From a bacterium (GTDB lineage: Bacteria > Bacillota > Negativicutes > Acidaminococcales > Acidaminococcaceae): a stretch of DNA of 14,236 nucleotides. The stretch covers positions 1-14,236 of the forward strand of contig SFRS01000006.1 of the NCBI GenBank assembly GCA_004562175.1. The letters run 5' to 3'. The notes beneath the pieces are model-generated. The model had not been told where the DNA came from and did no database searches. It worked only from the letters and a program-made list of their open reading frames with translations. Positions 1 to 6,057 of the stretch are shown here, one piece after another; position 1 is the stretch's first letter; each line of letters opens with the position of its first letter. A program made the translations under genes and the position numbers.

Positions 1-1
1 T

Positions 2-748
2 GGCAGTCGCGTGCCTGTATTAGATGATGTGCTTACTCGTGCAGGTCAGATGCTGGAGCAGGGAGCGCAAATTCTCGATATTGGCGGCGAGTCCACCCGC
101 CCGGGCAGTGATAGCGTCGATGGGGAGGAGGAGCGGCGGCGTGTGCTGCCGATGGTGGCGGCACTGCGTAAGGAGTATCCTGAGGCGATCCTTTCTGTGG
201 ATACCTATCGAGCAGACACGGCGGAGGCAGCACTTGAGGCCGGCGCGGATATTATTAACGATATCAGTGCCATGGAAGCGGACCCCCACATGCTGGATGT
301 GGCCGTGCGCACTAAGGCCCCGATTATTTTGATGCATATGCGTGGAACGCCGAAAAATATGCAGCAAAATTGTCAATATCAGGATGTGGTGCAGGAGGTT
401 GCTGTGTATTTGGCAGAAAGGGCCCAGCTGCTGCGTGAGTGTGGCGTGGGCCGGGACAAGATTATTCTGGACCCGGGCATTGGCTTTGCTAAGGATGTTG
501 AACAAAACCTGCGCTTGATGCGTGATTTGCACGTCTTGACTAGCTTTGGTTATCCAGTTCTTTTGGCAGCGTCCAGAAAGAGCACTATTGGTGCGGTGCT
601 GGGCGGGGTGCCGGCGGATGAGCGTTTAGAAGGGACGATTGCCACTAGCTTACAGGCGGTGTACGCGGGGGCGCAGATGGTGCGCGTGCATGATGTACTC
701 GAAAATGTGCGTGCGATTAGAATGCTAGAGGCAATATTACGTAAGTAG
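2..748 (+). CDS. folP: Dihydropteroate synthase, 5'-truncated by the window edge
   Basis: Condenses 6-hydroxymethyl-7,8-dihydropterin diphosphate with p-aminobenzoate to give dihydropteroate in folate synthesis; a cytosolic TIM barrel. The frame is open from base 2 and reads G-S-R-V before the first possible GTG start at 11. These residues fit the family's early 'DSFSDGG' loop, so the true start lies upstream and roughly 20-30 residues are missing. Family motifs in order: DIGGESTRPG (pterin-site loop), SVDTYRA, the IINDISA strand, ILMHMRGTP, ILDPGIGFAKD, and near the C-terminus VLLAASRKS followed by RLEGTIATS and VRVHDV. The gene ends in TAG 40 bases before folK on the same strand, so the two are probably co-transcribed. 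The identification is firm; only the N-terminus is unseen. Confidence 0.96.
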   Translation, partial: GSRVPVLDDVLTRAGQMLEQGAQILDIGGESTRPGSDSVDGEEERRRVLPMVAALRKEYPEAILSVDTYRADTAEAALEAGADIINDISAMEADPHMLDVAVRTKAPIILMHMRGTPKNMQQNCQYQDVVQEVAVYLAERAQLLRECGVGRDKIILDPGIGFAKDVEQNLRLMRDLHVLTSFGYPVLLAASRKSTIGAVLGGVPADERLEGTIATSLQAVYAGAQMVRVHDVLENVRAIRMLEAILRK

Positions 749-788
749 TTATCGCTCAAAGGTATTATGTTTGTAGGGATAGGATAAA

Positions 789-1274
789 ATGCAATTTAAT
801 AATAATGTACACACTGCTTACGTGGCATTGGGCAGTAATATAGGCGACAAGGAAGGAAATTTGCGCAGGGCGTTGGAGCTTTTGCAGCAGCGCGGGGTGG
901 AGGTTGTGAAGACTTCTACCTTCATTTGCACGGAGCCCTATGGGGTGACGGATCAGCCACAGTTTTTGAATGGGGCATGCGAGGTGCGCACTAGCTTGGC
1001 GCCGTTGGAGCTTTTATATACCCTGTTAGATATTGAGCGAGAGATGGGAAGGATGCGTTTGCGCCACTGGGGCGAGCGTAACATCGACCTCGATTTGCTC
1101 TTATATGAGGATGTGGTAATGAACACGCCAGAACTAAAGCTCCCTCATCCAGACATGCAAAATCGCGATTTTGTGTTGCTTCCACTTGCTGAAATTGCCC
1201 CAGCGCTAATACATCCGACTTTAAGAAAAAATATCAGCGAACTAGTAATTTGTTTATCACCGCGAACGCGCTGA
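789..1274 (+). CDS. folK: 2-amino-4-hydroxy-6-hydroxymethyldihydropteridine pyrophosphokinase (HPPK)
   Basis: Transfers pyrophosphate from ATP to 6-hydroxymethyl-7,8-dihydropterin, making the substrate of FolP. At 161 residues it has normal family length. Motifs: YVALGSNIGD at the N-terminus, the pterin-binding PQFLNGA segment, the HPPK signature RHWGERNIDLDLLLYED with the paired Asp that bind Mg-ATP, then LPHPDMQNRDFVLLPLAEIAP. The ATG at 789 is preceded by a modest purine-rich GGGATAGGATAA. It follows folP directly. folB (dihydroneopterin aldolase), often placed between folP and folK in related genomes, is not here. The last ~14 residues are outside the conserved core, and the stop codon lies inside a long inverted repeat (1245-1286). 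Confidence 0.96.
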   Translation: MQFNNNVHTAYVALGSNIGDKEGNLRRALELLQQRGVEVVKTSTFICTEPYGVTDQPQFLNGACEVRTSLAPLELLYTLLDIEREMGRMRLRHWGERNIDLDLLLYEDVVMNTPELKLPHPDMQNRDFVLLPLAEIAPALIHPTLRKNISELVICLSPRTR

Positions 1275-1286
1275 TAACAAATTACG
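1245..1286. repeat. Long near-perfect inverted repeat over the folK stop codon
   Basis: The left arm (1245-1264, beginning GTAATTTGTT and ending CCGCG) pairs with the right arm (1267-1286, CGCG to AACAAATTAC) around an AA loop, with one bulged T and one mismatch. The stem is about 19 bp and contains the folK TGA at 1272-1274. No T-run follows on the + strand, so it is not a classic intrinsic terminator. It may protect the 3' end, be processed, or be a Rho-linked or read-through-sensitive end. The structure is seen; its role is inferred. Confidence 0.6.
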
Positions 1287-1394
1287 GATTTGCAGAACTA
1301 TTAAAAACATAAAATGAAAATGAGTAAATGGGTAACAGCCAGCGAGCTTTCTTGCGAGCAGGATGTTTCTCAATTACGAATTTCTATATGCAAC

Positions 1395-1438
1395 AAAAAA
1401 GGACAGACCATAGGCACTCCAACCTAAGCCTGTCCTCT
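1395..1438 (-). terminator. Intrinsic terminator of the 71-codon minus-strand gene
   Basis: Read on the minus strand, AGGACAG pairs with CTGTCCT, with a second short stem TTAGG/CCTAT inside, and six T follow at once (the A-run at 1395-1400 on the + strand). It lies about 17 bases beyond the stop codon of the gene at 1455-1670, which supports that gene being a real transcription unit. Confidence 0.75.
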
Positions 1439-1454
1439 TATTTTGCGCAAAAGC

Positions 1455-1670
1455 TCAATCCCAACGCTTGAGCATATCCTCGATAATCTCCTTGTTGGTT
1501 TTGCGACGCTTCTTCTCATAATTGCGGAAATTATTGTCTCGGTGGTCCGTGGAATAATCCGCGTAGTCAAAATCATCGTAGCCCCTGTCATAGCTACGAT
1601 TGTAATCACCATGGCCGTCGTCAAAAAATAGCGGTAATTTAGTTGCATAATTGTAAGTAAAAGTGTACAT
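1455..1670 (-). CDS. Small Tyr/Asp-rich protein of unknown function, 71 residues
   Basis: I do not recognise a family. The N-terminal third is mixed, with aromatic and aliphatic residues (MYTFTYNYATKLPLFF). The middle (about residues 17-48) is rich in Asp, Tyr, Arg and Asn, with YDRGYDDFDYADYSTD as its densest part. The C-terminus is a basic then amphipathic helix (YEKKRRKTNKEIIEDMLKRW). There is no signal peptide or membrane segment and no Cys. The case for a real gene is its flanks: AAAGGATGG lies 5 bases before the ATG, a TTGACA-17-TATAAT promoter is placed for a ~17-base leader, and an intrinsic terminator follows the stop. Two overlapping frames (minus, 84 codons from 1678; plus, 62 codons at 1443) lack this set of signals. 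The charged centre suggests partial disorder and a nucleic-acid or protein partner, but that is speculation. Confidence 0.72.
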   Translation of the reverse strand: MYTFTYNYATKLPLFFDDGHGDYNRSYDRGYDDFDYADYSTDHRDNNFRNYEKKRRKTNKEIIEDMLKRWD

Positions 1671-1693
1671 AATTCCATCCTTTCTTGACTAAC

Positions 1694-1722
1694 ATTATAT
1701 GCGTGGCCTGCCTTTTTGTCAA
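1694..1722 (-). promoter_or_regulatory. Perfect consensus sigma-A promoter for the 71-codon gene
   Basis: On the minus strand TTGACA (1717-1722) and TATAAT (1694-1699) are separated by exactly 17 bases, so both hexamers match consensus. Transcription would start near 1687, about 17 bases before the ATG at 1670 and just ahead of the ribosome binding site. It faces away from ppsA, so it is not that gene's promoter. Confidence 0.88.
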
Positions 1723-1767
1723 ATGCAAAAGAGAAAAGAAAAATTTGTAAAATTTGAGTTAACGGGC

Positions 1768-1807
1768 TTGAATATGCTTCGTGAATGTGATATAGTATAC
1801 ACTATAT
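1768..1807 (+). promoter_or_regulatory. ppsA promoter with overlapping palindromic operator candidate
   Basis: TTGAAT (1768-1773) and TATAGT (1791-1796) are 17 bases apart, giving a start near 1803 and a ~70-base leader. The 18-base near-palindrome ATATAGTATACACTATAT (1790-1807, one mismatched pair) covers the -10 element and start site, the usual place for a repressor. The core TATAGTATA recurs at 1831-1839, exactly 40 bases downstream. No cre-like (CcpA) match was seen. The promoter is well supported; the operator is inferred. Confidence 0.65.
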
Positions 1808-1874
1808 TAAGGAATGACCTCTAAATCAAGTATAGTATATTGAAAATTATAATTGACAAAGGAGCTATGAAAAA

Positions 1875-4256
1875 ATGGAAAAAGACAAAGCATTCTTACT
1901 GTGGTTTGACCAACTGGAAAGAAAAGACGTGGCCATTGCCGGCGGCAAATCCTCCTCCTTGGGTGAATTGACCTCCCATGTGGACGTACCCGTACCCTAT
2001 GGCTTTGCAACCACTGCCTGCGCTTACAGATATTTCTTTGAAAAAACCGGCCTCTATGAGGAAATCAAAAACCTGATTGCTGGTCTGGATGTGGACAACA
2101 GCGCTCAGCTGCGCGAGGTTTGCGCCAAGATTCGCCAAGCCATCATGGACAAGGAAATGCCTCAGGACCTGCAACAACTGATTGCCGAAGCTTATGAAGA
2201 GCTGGGCAAAAAGGTTGGTCAAGCTGACCCCTTCGTAGCAGTTCGCTCCAGCGCTACCGCTGAAGACCTGCCGGACGCTTCCTTTGCCGGCCAACAAGAC
2301 ACCTACCTGAACGTAAAAGGCGCTGCTACCATCGTAGCTAAGGTTAAGGAATGCTATGCTTCCTGCTTTACCGACCGCGCTGTTTACTATCGTGAAAAAC
2401 AAGGCTTTGACCATCTGGACGTAGCTCTGTCTGCTGCCGTACAAATGATGGTATTCTCCAAGGCTGCCGGCGTAATGTTCACCGTTAACGTTGCTACAGG
2501 TGATGACAAGAACATCCTCATCGAGGGCGCATGGGGCTTGGGCGAGTACGTTGTTCAAGGCACTGTAACTCCTGATAACTATACCATTAACAAGGCTTCC
2601 GGCGCAATCATCGAGAAGAATGTTAATGCTCAAGATATTAAGCTTGTTCGCAAGGCAACCGGTGACTGCGAGGAAGTAATGGTTCCCTTGGATGAACAAA
2701 ACGAGCAAAAGCTGACCGATGCACAAATCAAAGAGTTGGCTGAATGCGCCAAGAAAATTGAAGCTCACTATGGCTGCTACATGGATATGGAATGGGGCGT
2801 TGACGAACGCGACAACAAGGTTTACATCCTGCAAGCCCGTCCGGAAACTGTTTGGAGCCGTCGCAATAAAGAAAATGGTGGCGCACCGAAAGAGGAGAAG
2901 AAAGTGACTACTGACCGCAAAGTAATTGTTAAAGGCTTGCCTGCTAGCCCTGGTAACGTGGCTGGCCGCGTACATGTAATTTTGGATCCTTCCCGCATCG
3001 ACGAGTTCAAGGAAGGCGAAATCCTGGTAACCGAAATGACCGCTCCCGACTGGGTACCGGCTATGAAGAAGGCGAAAGCTATTGTAACCGATAGCGGCGG
3101 AATGACCTGCCACGCTTCCATCGTATCCCGCGAGCTGGGCATCCCCTGCATCGTTGGCACCAAGAGCCGTGGCGAAGCTGCAACCACCACCATTCCTGAT
3201 GGTATTGATGTAACCATTGACGCAACTCATGGCGTTGTATATGAAGGTATTATCGAAGAGCCCAAGACTGAACAACCGGCCGCACAACAGGTTGTGGCTG
3301 CTGCTGAATATTTCCCGCCCACCGGCACCAAGATTTACATGAACTTGGGTGACCCCGAGCTGGCAGAAAAATACAGCACCCTGCCCTGCGATGGCATTGG
3401 CCTGATGCGTGAAGAGTTCATTTGGACCACCTACATCCATGAACATCCCCTGTACTTAATCAAGATTGGTCAACCGGAAAAGGTTGTGGACCAACTGGCT
3501 GAAGGCATTCGCCAAGTTTGCCAAGCTATGGCTCCGAGACCGGTTACCCTGCGCTTCTCTGACTTCAAATCCAGTGAATATCGCGATTTGAAGGGTGGCG
3601 ACGAATTCGAGCCCTATGAACCCTCCGCTCTGTTGGGCTGGCGCGGTGCTTCCCGTTACTATGACCCCAAATATATCGAAGCCTTCAAGCTGGAATGCAT
3701 GGCTGTTCGCAAGGTACGCGAAGAGTTCGGCCTGAAAAACCTGAATGTCATGATTCCCTTCTGTCGCAACGTAGAAGAGTGCGAAAAGGTTGTAGCTATT
3801 ATGGCTGACTGTGGCCTGCGCCGTGGCAAGGACTTCAAGGTTTGGCTGATGGCTGAAATTCCCTCCAACATCATTTTGGCCGACCAATTCAACAACTATG
3901 TCGATGGCTATTCCATCGGCTCCAACGACCTGACCATGTTGGTACTGGGCTGCGACCGCGACAACGACACCGTATCCCATATCTATGATGAGCGTAATCT
4001 GGCAGTTCGCCGCGCTATTCGTCACCTGATTGATGTTGCTCACAAGGGTGGCAAGACCGTATCCATCTGCGGCCAAGCTCCCAGCGTATATCCTGAATTC
4101 TGCGAGTTCTTGATTAAGAGCGGCATTGACAGCATGTCCGTAAATCCCGACACCGTGAAGTTCACCAAGAAGCTGGCTGCTCAAATCGAGCAACGCATCA
4201 TGCTGGACGCTCTCACCGGTCGTGGTCGTCAAGACGTGGAAGACCTGAACTGGTAA
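1875..4256 (+). CDS. ppsA: Phosphoenolpyruvate synthase (pyruvate, water dikinase)
   Basis: Converts pyruvate, ATP and water to PEP, AMP and phosphate, the entry to gluconeogenesis from pyruvate. Its 793 residues match the ~790 usual for PpsA. Domain order is as expected: an N-terminal ATP-grasp domain (GGKSSSLGEL, VRSSATAEDLPDASFAGQQ, WGLGEYVVQG, ILQARPETVWS); a swivelling phosphohistidine domain with TDSGGMTCHASIVSRELGIP, where His413 should carry the phosphate; and a C-terminal PEP/pyruvate barrel with GLMREEF, SNDLTMLVLGCDRD and ICGQAPS (Cys732 the expected general acid). AAAGGAG at 1858-1864 sets the ATG at 1875; an out-of-frame ATG at 1867 lies too close to it. Codon use differs from neighbours: Gln is nearly always CAA and Val mostly GTT/GTA, whereas nearby genes favour CAG and GTG. 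This suggests very high expression. It is probably a single-gene unit ended by the hairpin at 4345-4382. Confidence 0.97.
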   Translation: MEKDKAFLLWFDQLERKDVAIAGGKSSSLGELTSHVDVPVPYGFATTACAYRYFFEKTGLYEEIKNLIAGLDVDNSAQLREVCAKIRQAIMDKEMPQDLQQLIAEAYEELGKKVGQADPFVAVRSSATAEDLPDASFAGQQDTYLNVKGAATIVAKVKECYASCFTDRAVYYREKQGFDHLDVALSAAVQMMVFSKAAGVMFTVNVATGDDKNILIEGAWGLGEYVVQGTVTPDNYTINKASGAIIEKNVNAQDIKLVRKATGDCEEVMVPLDEQNEQKLTDAQIKELAECAKKIEAHYGCYMDMEWGVDERDNKVYILQARPETVWSRRNKENGGAPKEEKKVTTDRKVIVKGLPASPGNVAGRVHVILDPSRIDEFKEGEILVTEMTAPDWVPAMKKAKAIVTDSGGMTCHASIVSRELGIPCIVGTKSRGEAATTTIPDGIDVTIDATHGVVYEGIIEEPKTEQPAAQQVVAAAEYFPPTGTKIYMNLGDPELAEKYSTLPCDGIGLMREEFIWTTYIHEHPLYLIKIGQPEKVVDQLAEGIRQVCQAMAPRPVTLRFSDFKSSEYRDLKGGDEFEPYEPSALLGWRGASRYYDPKYIEAFKLECMAVRKVREEFGLKNLNVMIPFCRNVEECEKVVAIMADCGLRRGKDFKVWLMAEIPSNIILADQFNNYVDGYSIGSNDLTMLVLGCDRDNDTVSHIYDERNLAVRRAIRHLIDVAHKGGKTVSICGQAPSVYPEFCEFLIKSGIDSMSVNPDTVKFTKKLAAQIEQRIMLDALTGRGRQDVEDLNW

Positions 4257-4281
4257 TTAAATAAGAATTTTCTAAAAACTA

Positions 4282-4310
4282 TTGACAAAGAAACCTTAAT
4301 GGTTTATACT
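4282..4310 (+). promoter_or_regulatory. Strong sigma-A promoter just downstream of ppsA
   Basis: TTGACA (4282-4287) and TATACT (4305-4310) are separated by 17 bases. Initiation is expected near 4317, so the first thing transcribed is the hairpin and T-run at 4345-4382. It is also the only clear promoter for the peptidase operon starting at 4416. Confidence 0.82.
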
Positions 4311-4316
4311 AAGGTC

Positions 4317-4382
4317 AACACAAGAAAATAGTGAAGAGCTTTGAGGCTCCTGTATTGCGATTTGTAGTACAGGAGCCTTTTT
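4317..4382 (+). ncRNA. Candidate ~65-base short RNA or attenuated leader
   Basis: A near-consensus promoter followed about 30 bases later by a strong intrinsic terminator predicts a short stable transcript. An additional pairing GTGAAGA (4331-4337) with TCTTCAC (4386-4392) would enclose the terminator if polymerase read on, giving a possible switch ahead of the peptidase gene. There is no credible ORF inside and it resembles no RNA family that I can name. It could equally be just the ppsA terminator with a neighbouring promoter. Confidence 0.4.
4345..4382 (+). terminator. Strong intrinsic terminator after ppsA
   Basis: A perfect 10-bp stem, GGCTCCTGTA (4345-4354) with TACAGGAGCC (4368-4377), has a 13-base loop and is followed by TTTTT. 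It would end ppsA transcripts and those from the promoter at 4282-4310, so expression of the next operon depends on read-through or attenuation. Confidence 0.88.
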
Positions 4383-4399
4383 GTTTCTTCACCTTTAGC

Positions 4400-4406
4400 A
4401 AAGGAG
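4400..4406 (+). promoter_or_regulatory. Ribosome binding site that fixes the peptidase start
   Basis: AAAGGAG abuts an in-frame ATG at 4407, too close to use, and lies 9 bases before the ATG at 4416. The second ATG is therefore the likely start. Confidence 0.8.
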
Positions 4407-4415
4407 ATGCTGCTT

Positions 4416-4868
4416 ATGGACTATTATTTATTGGCTTTCGCTTTAGGCTTGGCACGCCATTGTTATACGGACCTGCGCTACATGCTACTCTATGACAGCA
4501 CCAATTGCTTTTTGCTCCTTGTGGGGCTTGGGCGTGGCTGGCAACAGGGGATGCTGGAGCAGGCATGGCAGGGCGCAGTTGTACTGGGTGGACTCATGCT
4601 GCTCATATATTATGCTAGTCGTGGAGGTATGGGCGAGGGCGATGTGAAGCTGGCTGTTGTTTTGGGACTTTGGCTGGGCGTGCAGCAGGGCTTGGTGTGT
4701 CTTTTATTGGCCTTCACCAGCGGTGCTTTATTGGGTGGAGTATTGCTGCTTTTGCAGCATGTCCAGCGAAATACTCAGCTACCCTTTGGCCCCTGCTTAT
4801 GTTTCAGCGGGCTGCTTGCTTATATGTATGGCAGTGATTTGGTGACTTGGTATGAACAATTTTTGTAA
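4416..4868 (+). CDS. Prepilin peptidase, A24 catalytic domain only
   Basis: A membrane aspartyl protease of the type that cleaves leader peptides from type IV prepilins or pseudopilins. From ATG 4416 it has 150 residues with about five or six hydrophobic segments. The first catalytic Asp is in YTDLR near the N-terminus; the second is in GMGEGDVKL, the family's GxGD motif. A later LPFGPCLCFSG segment is also typical. The N-terminal methyltransferase domain of PilD/GspO, with its paired CxxC motifs, is absent, so this is a short form like TadV/CpaA or archaeal FlaK-type enzymes. It is first in a gene set with a PilM/PilN-like and a PilO-like protein (next gene 72 bases on), which points to a pilus or pseudopilus substrate. 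No prepilin is encoded in this window. The start at 4407 is less likely because it touches the ribosome binding site. Confidence 0.85.
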   Translation: MDYYLLAFALGLARHCYTDLRYMLLYDSTNCFLLLVGLGRGWQQGMLEQAWQGAVVLGGLMLLIYYASRGGMGEGDVKLAVVLGLWLGVQQGLVCLLLAFTSGALLGGVLLLLQHVQRNTQLPFGPCLCFSGLLAYMYGSDLVTWYEQFL

Positions 4869-4927
4869 AAGCCGGCCTTAGAGACTGCTGAAATTGTTTG
4901 TTTTTTGCGAGGTAGAAAAATATTTTT

Positions 4928-4933
4928 AGGAGG
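4928..4933 (+). promoter_or_regulatory. Ribosome binding site that fixes the PilM/PilN-like start
   Basis: A full AGGAGG lies 7 bases before ATG 4941. The longer frame from TTG 4905 would run through this site and has no binding site of its own, so 4941 is preferred. Confidence 0.85.
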
Positions 4934-4940
4934 ATTTGTT

Positions 4941-6056
4941 ATGGAAGAGCAGGAAAAGACGTTGAAGGTGCTGCGGCGTTTGCGTTGTCATTGGCAGCAC
5001 GAAGGACGCAAAAGAAAGCAGCTGGTGCTGCTATATGTAGGTAAGGAGTTGGTTCAAAGTAGCTGTTGGCAAGCAGATTGTTGCCTGTGGCAAAAGGAGA
5101 AAACCTTGGAGGTGCCATGGGAGGAGGGCTGTGATGCTTGGTGGCAGGCGCTGGAGGAGGCCTTGCAGGACACTTTTATTTGGGCAAGAGTGCCGGAGAT
5201 GGTGGACACGATTGTTGTTTTAGAGGAGGAGCTAGTATTGAGCGAACAGCTGGAGCTGCCCCAGCTCAGGGAAAAGGAGCTGGTCCAGGCGGTGGCTTGG
5301 GAGGCGGAGCAGCTGGTACCCGGGCAAGGGGAGGACTATAATACCGCCTTCGCCGTGGCGGAGGCGGCTGGGCAGAACGTGCAAATCCAGCTTTGGGCCT
5401 GGCCTAGAGAGCAGGTAGAGCGTGTATGTAACCTAGCGATGGGACTACACTTGCGTTTGCAGGCTCTTTTGGTGGGCATGAACAAGGAAAAGGTGCAATG
5501 GGCTTGGTACAAGGGCTACAGCTTGAAAAATTGGAGCTTATTAGAAGATAAGGCATGCTGGCTTCACCAAGCAGAGCGGCTTGTACAGTCCCATTATCCG
5601 CGACGTTTTTTGAGCTTGTGTGTAGCCTTTAGCTTGGGGCTGTATCTGATTGCTGAAGGCGCTTGCTGGTTGGCGCAAAGAAGTCTGAATGAAAATGCTC
5701 AAGCACTGGCTCAATACGCGGTGTGGGAGGAGCGTCTGCAGCAAAGCCATCGGCTAGAAGGGACGCTGGCGAAATATCGCCAGCTGGATAAAAAGGTGCG
5801 GGAGCAGTCCACCCAGATGAGCAGCAGCGTGCAGCGGCTTGGGCAAAGCGTCAGCGTAGGCTGTTGGCTAGAGCTGCTGCGGGGGGATGCAAGAAGTAGG
5901 GAGTGGCAGCTGGAGGGAGCAAGCTACCAACCGGAAGCATTAAGTCGACTTGTGGATAATTTGCAGCAGGACCCCAAGCTAGGAAAGGTACATTTGCAAA
6001 ATAGCCAGCAGCAGGGTGCAAAGCTGTCTTTTAGTCTAGTGGTAAAGGAAAAATAA
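4941..6056 (+). CDS. Type IV pilus/type II secretion assembly protein, PilM-like + PilN-like (GspL-type) fusion
   Basis: Probably the inner-membrane platform component that links a cytoplasmic actin-like domain to the periplasmic assembly complex. The 371 residues divide into: a cytoplasmic part 1-220, whose segment 104-128 (LELPQLREKELVQAVAWEAEQ) resembles the conserved 'lP.m...El..av..EaeqyiP' stretch of PilM; one membrane segment at about 223-246 (FLSLCVAFSLGLYLIAEG); a predicted coiled coil 250-300; and a C-terminal PilN/GspL-like domain with WLELLRG, the WQLEG strand, ALSRLVDNL and a final LSFSLVVKE strand. Full PilM is ~350 residues with nucleotide-binding loops; I cannot see those here, so the PilM part is reduced. 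Trp, Gln and Glu are unusually common. PilO follows after one base. The fold class is fairly clear; the exact name (pilN or gspL) is not. Confidence 0.72.
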   Translation: MEEQEKTLKVLRRLRCHWQHEGRKRKQLVLLYVGKELVQSSCWQADCCLWQKEKTLEVPWEEGCDAWWQALEEALQDTFIWARVPEMVDTIVVLEEELVLSEQLELPQLREKELVQAVAWEAEQLVPGQGEDYNTAFAVAEAAGQNVQIQLWAWPREQVERVCNLAMGLHLRLQALLVGMNKEKVQWAWYKGYSLKNWSLLEDKACWLHQAERLVQSHYPRRFLSLCVAFSLGLYLIAEGACWLAQRSLNENAQALAQYAVWEERLQQSHRLEGTLAKYRQLDKKVREQSTQMSSSVQRLGQSVSVGCWLELLRGDARSREWQLEGASYQPEALSRLVDNLQQDPKLGKVHLQNSQQQGAKLSFSLVVKEK

Positions 6057-6057
6057 G

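Noticed and set aside
1338..1358. Short similarity (GCTTTCTTGC and AGCGAGCTT) between the folK downstream region and the SpeD-like leader
   Set aside because: Matches of about ten bases at differing orientation and spacing are expected by chance and do not define a repeat.
1314..1427. A 37-codon + strand frame between folK and the small minus-strand gene
   Set aside because: No ribosome binding site or promoter, and its 3' end overlaps the minus-strand terminator. The peptide looks tolerable but nothing else supports it.
1853..1858. TTGACA just before the ppsA ribosome binding site
   Set aside because: A matching -10 would fall inside the first codons of ppsA and none is there; a better promoter lies at 1768-1796.
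1867..1971. Out-of-frame ATG overlapping the ppsA start region (ATGAAAAAATGG)
   Set aside because: It is only two bases from the AAAGGAG and opens a short frame without recognisable features; the ATG at 1875 has better spacing and starts PpsA.
1896..4232. Very long minus-strand open frames (516 and 258 codons) opposite ppsA
   Set aside because: They mirror a well-identified gene with strong codon bias, have no ribosome binding site or family motifs, and are a by-product of rare TTA/CTA/TCA codons in ppsA.
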